A program made the translations under genes and the position numbers. Positions 5,916 through 10,093 of a stretch of DNA of 10,093 nucleotides are shown one piece after another (the first letter of the stretch is position 1; each line of letters starts with the position of its first letter). A model generated the notes under the pieces. That model was not told the origin of the DNA and ran no database searches. It saw only the letters and a program-made list of their open reading frames with translations. The stretch is from assembly GCA_016763095.1 (NCBI GenBank), contig JAESUK010000213.1, positions 1 to 10,093 on the forward strand, given 5' to 3'. This stretch comes from Alphaproteobacteria bacterium (GTDB lineage: Bacteria; Pseudomonadota; Alphaproteobacteria; Micavibrionales; Micavibrionaceae).

Positions 5916-8048
5916 TTAGCTAGCTTCTTGTTGCTGTTCTTTAACAATTTCCAAGCCAGTTTCTTGATCAACACACTTCATTGAGAGTTTGATTTTTCCA
6001 CGATCATCAAAGCCGATAACCATTACGTGAACAGTATCACCTTCATTGATAACGTCTGTTGTTTTCGCTGTACGCGCATCTTGAAGTTCAGAAATATGAA
6101 CCAGCCCGTCTTTAGCACCCATGAAGTTCACAAACGCACCAAAATCAACTGTCTTAACAACTTTACCTTGATATATAACACCTTTTTCAGGCTCATCAGT
6201 AAGGTCTTTGATCCATTTCACACAAGCTTCAATCGCTGATTCTTCCGTTGCAGATACGCGGATAGTACCGTCATCTTCAACATCCATCTTAGCACCAGTT
6301 GTTTCAGTAATCTCACGGATCACTTTACCACCTGTACCAATAACATCGCGGATTTTATCAACAGGGATTGTGATTTGAACCATTTGTGGAGCACCTTCAC
6401 GCACACCTGAACGTCCAGATGTAAGTGCTTTAGACATTTCATCAAGAATACCAACACGACCTTCTTTTGCTTGTTCAAGCGCAATCGCCATGATCTCTTT
6501 TGTGATTGATGTGATTTTGATGTCCATTTGAAGGGATGTGATCCCATCAACTGTACCAGCCACTTTAAAGTCCATATCTCCCAAGTGATCTTCATCACCA
6601 AGAATATCTGAAAGAACAGCAAAGTCATCGCCTTCTTTGATCAAGCCCATTGCAATACCCGCAACAGGTTTTTTCAAAGGAACACCCGCATCCATCAACG
6701 CAAGTGATGTACCACAAACTGTTGCCATAGAAGAAGAACCGTTTGATTCTGTAATCTCTGAAACAACACGCATTGTGTAAGGGAAGTCTTCAGGGTCTGG
6801 AAGCATTGGGTGGATAGCACGCCATGCAAGCTTACCATGTCCAATTTCACGACGACCTGGAGGACCCATACGACGACATTCACCAACTGAATAAGAAGGG
6901 AAGTTATAGTGAAGAAGGAATTTTTGCTTGTATTCGCCTTCAAGTGCATCAATAATTTGTTCATCTTGCCCAGTACCAAGTGTTGTTATAACCAACGCTT
7001 GTGTTTCACCACGTGTAAACAATGCTGATCCGTGAACGCGCGGAAGAACACCAACTTCTGAAACGATTTTACGAACAGTTTTTGTATCACGTCCATCAAT
7101 ACGCTTACCAGACTTAAGGATATCTCCACGAACAACTGCCGCTTCAAGTTTCTTGAATTTACCAAGAACAACCATTCCATTAAGACCAGCTTCTTCATCA
7201 ACAAACTTCTCAACAGCTTTGTCTTTTGCTTCAGCAAGTGCTGCTTGACGCTCTGATTTTTCTTGAATCTTGTATGCTTTTGCAATGTCCTTAGAGAAGG
7301 CTTTGTCCATCGCTTTAGCAAGTTTGGTAACTTCAGCAGATTCTGTTGGGACATCCCATGGCTCTTTAGCTGCCATTTCAGCCAAATCAATAATACCATC
7401 AATTACTTTTTTGAACTCAGCTTGTCCAGCATCAACAGCACCAAGCATAATGTCCTCAGAAAGCTCTTGAGCTTCTGATTCAACCATCAATACACCTTCG
7501 TGTGTTCCCGCAACAACCAAGTCAAGCTCGCTACCTTCCATTTGTTCAAGCGTAGGCTGAACAATGTAACTACCATCTTTATATGCAACACGTGCCGCAC
7601 CAATTGGTCCCATGAATGGAACACCAGAAAGTGTAAGCGCTGCAGAAGCAGCAATCAAAGCAACCATATCAGGGTCGTTTTCCATGTCATGCGCAAGAAC
7701 AGTACAAATAACTTGAACTTCATTATAGAATCCAGCAGGGAAAAGTGGGCGGATAGGGCGGTCAATCAAGCGAGATGTAAGTGTTTCTTTTTCGCTTGGA
7801 CGAGCCTCACGTTTAAAGAAGCCACCAGGTATCTTACCAGCCGCATATGTTTTTTCTTGGTAGTGAACTGTAAGTGGGAAGAAATCTTGACCCGCTTGAA
7901 CAGACTTTGCAGCCGTTACAGCACAAAGAACCGTTGTTTCGCCATAAGTGGCAATTACACAAGCATCTGCTTGTCTGGCAACTTTACCAGTTTCTAAAAC
8001 GAGCGTACGGCCCGCAAATTCAATTTCTTTACGAAATACGTTAAACAT
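5916..8048 (-). CDS. pnp: Polyribonucleotide nucleotidyltransferase (PNPase)
   Basis: PNPase degrades RNA from the 3' end by phosphorolysis and is a trimeric member of the RNA degradosome. The 710-residue protein is full length. Domains in order: first RNase PH domain (about 10-140), helical linker (about 235-310), second RNase PH domain (about 312-545), KH domain (about 555-615, with GTGG at 571-574) and S1 domain (about 622-692, FGAFVNFMGAKDGLVHISEL). The second PH domain holds the catalytic GDEDHLGDMDFK, with Asp487, Asp493 and Lys495 matching the E. coli active site, and the phosphate-binding SNGSSSMA region (435-442). AAAGGAAA 7 bases before ATG supports the start. Unusually it does not follow rpsO directly: gpmA lies between them on the other strand, so pnp needs its own promoter in 8049-8288. 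A terminator follows it. Confidence 0.98.
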   Translation of the reverse strand: MFNVFRKEIEFAGRTLVLETGKVARQADACVIATYGETTVLCAVTAAKSVQAGQDFFPLTVHYQEKTYAAGKIPGGFFKREARPSEKETLTSRLIDRPIRPLFPAGFYNEVQVICTVLAHDMENDPDMVALIAASAALTLSGVPFMGPIGAARVAYKDGSYIVQPTLEQMEGSELDLVVAGTHEGVLMVESEAQELSEDIMLGAVDAGQAEFKKVIDGIIDLAEMAAKEPWDVPTESAEVTKLAKAMDKAFSKDIAKAYKIQEKSERQAALAEAKDKAVEKFVDEEAGLNGMVVLGKFKKLEAAVVRGDILKSGKRIDGRDTKTVRKIVSEVGVLPRVHGSALFTRGETQALVITTLGTGQDEQIIDALEGEYKQKFLLHYNFPSYSVGECRRMGPPGRREIGHGKLAWRAIHPMLPDPEDFPYTMRVVSEITESNGSSSMATVCGTSLALMDAGVPLKKPVAGIAMGLIKEGDDFAVLSDILGDEDHLGDMDFKVAGTVDGITSLQMDIKITSITKEIMAIALEQAKEGRVGILDEMSKALTSGRSGVREGAPQMVQITIPVDKIRDVIGTGGKVIREITETTGAKMDVEDDGTIRVSATEESAIEACVKWIKDLTDEPEKGVIYQGKVVKTVDFGAFVNFMGAKDGLVHISELQDARTAKTTDVINEGDTVHVMVIGFDDRGKIKLSMKCVDQETGLEIVKEQQQEAS

Positions 8049-8070
8049 GACATTTTCCTTTCATTGTCAT
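8047..8070 (-). promoter_or_regulatory. Hairpin over the pnp ribosome binding site and start codon
   Basis: In the pnp mRNA, ATGACA (8070-8065) can pair with TGTCAT (8052-8047), a 6-bp stem with a 12-base loop. The loop holds the AAAGGA ribosome site and the 3' arm includes the first two bases of the start codon. This could tune translation, but the stem is short and AU-rich. Confidence 0.3.
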
Positions 8071-8126
8071 TATCAAATAAGACATGCAAAGGGAGCTTTG
8101 TTCCTCAGGTGGACAGCGGAAGACAC

Positions 8127-8155
8127 AATATTGTAACTTTGCCTTCTGCAGTCAA
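8127..8155 (-). promoter_or_regulatory. Candidate pnp promoter
   Basis: Minus strand TTGACT (8155-8150, 5 of 6 to consensus), a 17-bp spacer and AATATT (8132-8127, a weak -10). It would give a leader of about 70 bases. The -10 lies inside the palindrome ACAATATTGT (8125-8134). A small CAAAG/CTTTG hairpin (8087-8100) falls within the leader. This is the best pair I found for pnp, but it is weak. Confidence 0.3.
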
Positions 8156-8173
8156 CCGTAGGACGCAAGTATA

Positions 8174-8215
8174 AGCCCCTTGCAATGCAGCATAGTCATG
8201 CCATTATAAGGGGCT
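8174..8215. repeat. Long imperfect hairpin in the pnp/gpmA divergent region
   Basis: AGCCCCTT (8174-8181) pairs with AAGGGGCT (8208-8215). Inside, after a 2x2 internal loop, AATG (8184-8187) pairs with CATT (8202-8205), then a two-base CA bulge, then GCAT (8190-8193) with ATGC (8198-8201), closed by the tetraloop AGTC. The total is 16 pairs. Neither strand has a T-run after it, so it is not an intrinsic terminator. Which RNA carries it depends on the unmapped start sites of pnp and gpmA. Possible roles are an mRNA leader structure, a processing site or a DNA-level palindromic element. Confidence 0.55.
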
Positions 8216-8233
8216 AATGTCAAACATAATATA

Positions 8234-8263
8234 GGGTATAAAACCCACGGTTTGATATGGGTT
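8234..8263 (+). promoter_or_regulatory. Two overlapping, mutually exclusive short stems before gpmA
   Basis: GGGT (8234-8237) can pair with ACCC (8243-8246), or AACCCA (8242-8247) can pair with TGGGTT (8258-8263). The two share the ACCC segment, so only one can form. If transcribed, they would lie in the gpmA leader, ending 25 bases before its ATG. No known riboswitch fold is recognised; the stems are short and chance is possible. Confidence 0.2.
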
Positions 8264-8288
8264 AGATAAGATATTAAAGGGTGATTAC

Positions 8289-8936
8289 ATGACAAACTAT
8301 TTGATTTTACTACGCCACGGTCAAAGCCAATGGAACTTAGAAAATAGATTTACAGGATTTACGGATGTAGACCTGACGGACCAAGGAAAAGAAGAGGCCA
8401 TTCAGGCGGGACAACTCATCCAAAGTTCTGGCGTATATCTTGATACTGTCTTCACAAGCACACTCAAGCGCGCCATTCATACCGCACGCCTAACCTTAGA
8501 AAATGCGGGAAACAAAGCTTCTAAAATCCGTTTAGCGAATGGTAGCTGGAATCTCACAATGCATGAAGATTTACGCGAGCGTGATTATGGTGATCTAACA
8601 GGGCTTAACAAAGATGAAACCCGTGAGAAGTTTGGGGGTGAACAAGTTCATATCTGGCGACGTTCATATGACACCCCACCACCTGGTGGCGAGTGTCTGA
8701 AGGATGTTGTAGAAAAACGCGTTCGTCCTTACTACACAGAGAACATTAAGCCTCTGTTAGAAGATGGACAGAATGTAATGATAGCGGCGCATGGTAATTC
8801 CTTACGCGCAATGCTGATCATTCTTGGTGTAGAAACCCCAGAAACAATCAATCAAGCAGAAATGCCAACAGGTGTACCACTCTTGTTTGAGTTGGGTGAT
8901 ATGAAAATCATCTCCAAACGATTTTTGGAAAACTAG
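8289..8936 (+). CDS. gpmA: 2,3-bisphosphoglycerate-dependent phosphoglycerate mutase
   Basis: GpmA interconverts 3- and 2-phosphoglycerate in glycolysis and gluconeogenesis through a phosphohistidine. The 215-residue cytoplasmic protein has the histidine phosphatase motif LRHGQSQWN with His10 as the phosphorylated residue. FTGFTDVDLTDQG, LRERDYGDLTGLNKDE (acid residue Glu97), EQVHIWRRSYDTPPPGGE and the second histidine motif AAHGNSLRA (His168) follow. These substrate-specific motifs separate it from general cobC or phosphatase relatives, so the mutase call is firm. AAAGGG about 7 bases before ATG8289 supports the start. It lies between pnp and rpsO but runs against both: divergent from pnp with a 240-bp shared region, and convergent with rpsO with a shared terminator. 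It must therefore be a single-gene transcript. Confidence 0.96.
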   Translation: MTNYLILLRHGQSQWNLENRFTGFTDVDLTDQGKEEAIQAGQLIQSSGVYLDTVFTSTLKRAIHTARLTLENAGNKASKIRLANGSWNLTMHEDLRERDYGDLTGLNKDETREKFGGEQVHIWRRSYDTPPPGGECLKDVVEKRVRPYYTENIKPLLEDGQNVMIAAHGNSLRAMLIILGVETPETINQAEMPTGVPLLFELGDMKIISKRFLEN

Positions 8937-8957
8937 ATAAACAAAATCCGAGCAATA

Positions 8958-8983
8958 AAAAAGCGACCCAAAAGTCGCTTTTT
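8958..8983. terminator. Bidirectional intrinsic terminator between gpmA and rpsO
   Basis: AAAAAGCGAC (8958-8967) and GTCGCTTTTT (8974-8983) form a perfect 10-bp stem with the 6-base loop CCAAAA. It has a T-run on the plus strand for gpmA and, through the A-run, a T-run on the minus strand for rpsO. It lies 21 bases after gpmA and 27 bases after rpsO and should separate both from what follows, including rpsO from pnp. Confidence 0.92.
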
Positions 8984-9010
8984 AAGACATCATTTATAAG
9001 TAATAATAAA

Positions 9011-9280
9011 TTACTTACGAATACCGTGCTTCTTAATAAGGTCTTGGTAACGACCTTCGCTTTTGCTACGAAGGTAATCCAAAAGCTTACGGCGACGAGC
9101 AACCATAGCCAATAGGCCACGACGTGTGCTCAAATCTTTTTTGTGTATCTTCATGTGATCTGAAAGATTAGCAATACGTACTGTTAAGATTGCTACTTGA
9201 ACTTCTGGTGAACCAGTATCATCTTTTGTTGTTGCGCTATCTTTAATAACTTCTTGTTTTTTAACTGCTGTAATCGACAT
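9011..9280 (-). CDS. rpsO: Ribosomal protein uS15
   Basis: Small-subunit protein S15 binds the central domain of 16S rRNA early in 30S assembly. The 89-residue length is exact for the family. Diagnostic stretches are present: DDTGSPEVQVAILTVRI (20-36), HMKIHKKDLSTRRGLLAMVARRRKLLDYL (42-70) and the basic C-terminus LIKKHGIRK. AAGGAG (9292-9287) about 6 bases before the ATG fixes the start. It follows truB by 23 bp on the same strand, most of it ribosome site, so the two are probably co-transcribed. The usual downstream partner pnp is displaced: a strong terminator and the opposing gpmA gene come next. Confidence 0.98.
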   Translation of the reverse strand: MSITAVKKQEVIKDSATTKDDTGSPEVQVAILTVRIANLSDHMKIHKKDLSTRRGLLAMVARRRKLLDYLRSKSEGRYQDLIKKHGIRK

Positions 9281-9303
9281 CGTTTTCTCCTTTTTTAAAT
9301 AGT

Positions 9304-10093
9304 TTACAAATTAAACAGACGGCTAGGCTTAATAGTTACACCTTTGATTGCGACAAGCCCGAGAGCTTTTTCTTCCAAAAGTGCCAAAGCAATTACGTCC
9401 TCTTCGCTTTTAAAATCAATACCAAGCGTTAAAAGCCGTTCAGTATCAGGTCTTGTTACAAAGGTGAGCATTTGCCCGTTCATCAGTCTAGATGCTTCCT
9501 GTTGTGTTAATGAAAGTGCCGGGATGTCGTCTAGCACAGTCTCAACAGGTAGCAAAATACCATCAGTCGCAGTGTTATCGTCCATTTCTTGAAAAATATC
9601 AAGCGAAATCGTGTCCTCCATAGAAAAGCAACCGACTTGTGTGCGCGTTAGAACACATACATGCCCAAAACAGCCTAAATCAAGCCCTAAATCCCTTGCA
9701 ATAGAACGTACATAAGTTCCTTTTCCACATTTCATTCTAAATGATGTTTGGTTTTTCTCTACGTCATGCCCAATAATTTCAAGTGATTCTATATAGACGG
9801 GGCGAGAAGGGATATTAACATCCTGTCCATTTCGTGCCATATCATAGGCACGCTCACCATTTATTTTGATGGCAGAGAATTGTGGAGGTGTTTGTTGAAC
9901 ATTTCCAATATACTTAGAAAGAAAAGCCTCTATTTCATCTTGTGATGGCGCAAGATCACTAGAAGAAACAACTTCACCTTCTTTATCATCTGTGGTTGTT
10001 TGCTCACCCCACTGAGATGTAAATTCATAAATTTTATAAGCATCTTGGGTATAAGGAATTGTCTTTGTTGCTTCTCCCAACGCAATGGGAAGA
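9304..10093 (-). CDS. truB: tRNA pseudouridine-55 synthase TruB (5' end outside the window)
   Basis: TruB converts U55 of tRNAs to pseudouridine. The reading frame stays open to the right edge: the codons before the TTG at 10080 read LPIA, giving LPIALGEATKTIPY, which matches the end of the TruB motif GVLP.ALGEATK. So that TTG is not the start, and roughly 45 N-terminal residues, including the catalytic Asp in the LDPLATG motif, are outside the window. The 262 visible residues contain PPQFSAIKINGERAYDMAR, GKGTYVRSIARDLG (substrate-binding), LTRTQVG and a C-terminal PUA-like domain ending IKPSRLFNL. It stands upstream of rpsO, the conserved order in proteobacteria. The identity is firm; the gene is cut by the window, not broken. 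Confidence 0.96.
   Translation of the reverse strand, partial: LPIALGEATKTIPYTQDAYKIYEFTSQWGEQTTTDDKEGEVVSSSDLAPSQDEIEAFLSKYIGNVQQTPPQFSAIKINGERAYDMARNGQDVNIPSRPVYIESLEIIGHDVEKNQTSFRMKCGKGTYVRSIARDLGLDLGCFGHVCVLTRTQVGCFSMEDTISLDIFQEMDDNTATDGILLPVETVLDDIPALSLTQQEASRLMNGQMLTFVTRPDTERLLTLGIDFKSEEDVIALALLEEKALGLVAIKGVTIKPSRLFNL

Noticed and set aside
5916..8048. Many long open frames on the opposite strand and other frames across pnp, fabB and the phosphodiesterase gene
   Set aside because: They overlap strongly conserved genes fully, show no family resemblance, and arise from codon bias of the real genes.
8185..8207. Possible sigma54 site on the minus strand (TGGCA ... TGC)
   Set aside because: The distance between the GG and GC elements is one base short of the required spacing.
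9304..10080. truB starting at the TTG at 10080 as a complete gene
   Set aside because: The upstream in-frame codons continue the TruB sequence to the window edge, so the gene is simply cut by the window.

Overview
The window reads as ordinary chromosomal housekeeping DNA from an AT-rich member of the Alphaproteobacteria. The basis is the fabA-fabB-fabI cluster, the alphaproteobacterial style of FabI (active-site loop HSLAYSDKNEL), a periplasmic SH3-like protein of the alphaproteobacterial COG3807 type, and the truB-rpsO-pnp neighbourhood. I cannot place it below class level. I see no phage, transposon, CRISPR, tRNA or rRNA, and every intergenic gap is shorter than 300 bases.

Left part (1-4358, all plus strand): a secreted two-SH3 protein, then a 336-residue protein that I do not recognise, then the type II fatty acid genes fabA, fabB and fabI. 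FabA makes and isomerises the C10 intermediate, FabB elongates the cis-unsaturated branch, and FabI does the last NADH-dependent reduction of each cycle. Together they set membrane unsaturation. The gap before fabA holds a candidate sigma70 promoter, a tandem 10-bp repeat directly upstream of it, and an 8-bp inverted repeat.

Middle part (4359-5835): a DUF1826-like protein with HxD...H residues of the cupin/dioxygenase type (plus strand), and a cytoplasmic glycerophosphodiester phosphodiesterase (minus strand), tail to tail with 5 bp between them. The DUF1826-like gene has the best promoter in the window. Its predicted start site lies at the ATG, so the mRNA would be nearly leaderless, and a perfect palindrome sits between the -35 and -10 boxes. 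This looks like a regulated gene, and a metalloregulator such as Zur is one possibility.

Right part (5836-10093): pnp (minus), gpmA (plus), rpsO (minus) and truB (minus, cut by the right edge). In most proteobacteria rpsO and pnp are adjacent and co-transcribed. Here a phosphoglycerate mutase gene in the opposite direction separates them, a perfect terminator hairpin stands between gpmA and rpsO, and pnp must have its own promoter in the 240-bp pnp/gpmA divergent gap. That gap contains several hairpins that could take part in control of pnp or gpmA. I found no clearly new multi-gene system. The most useful leads are the DUF1826-like control region, the unrecognised 336-residue protein and the rearranged rpsO/pnp locus.
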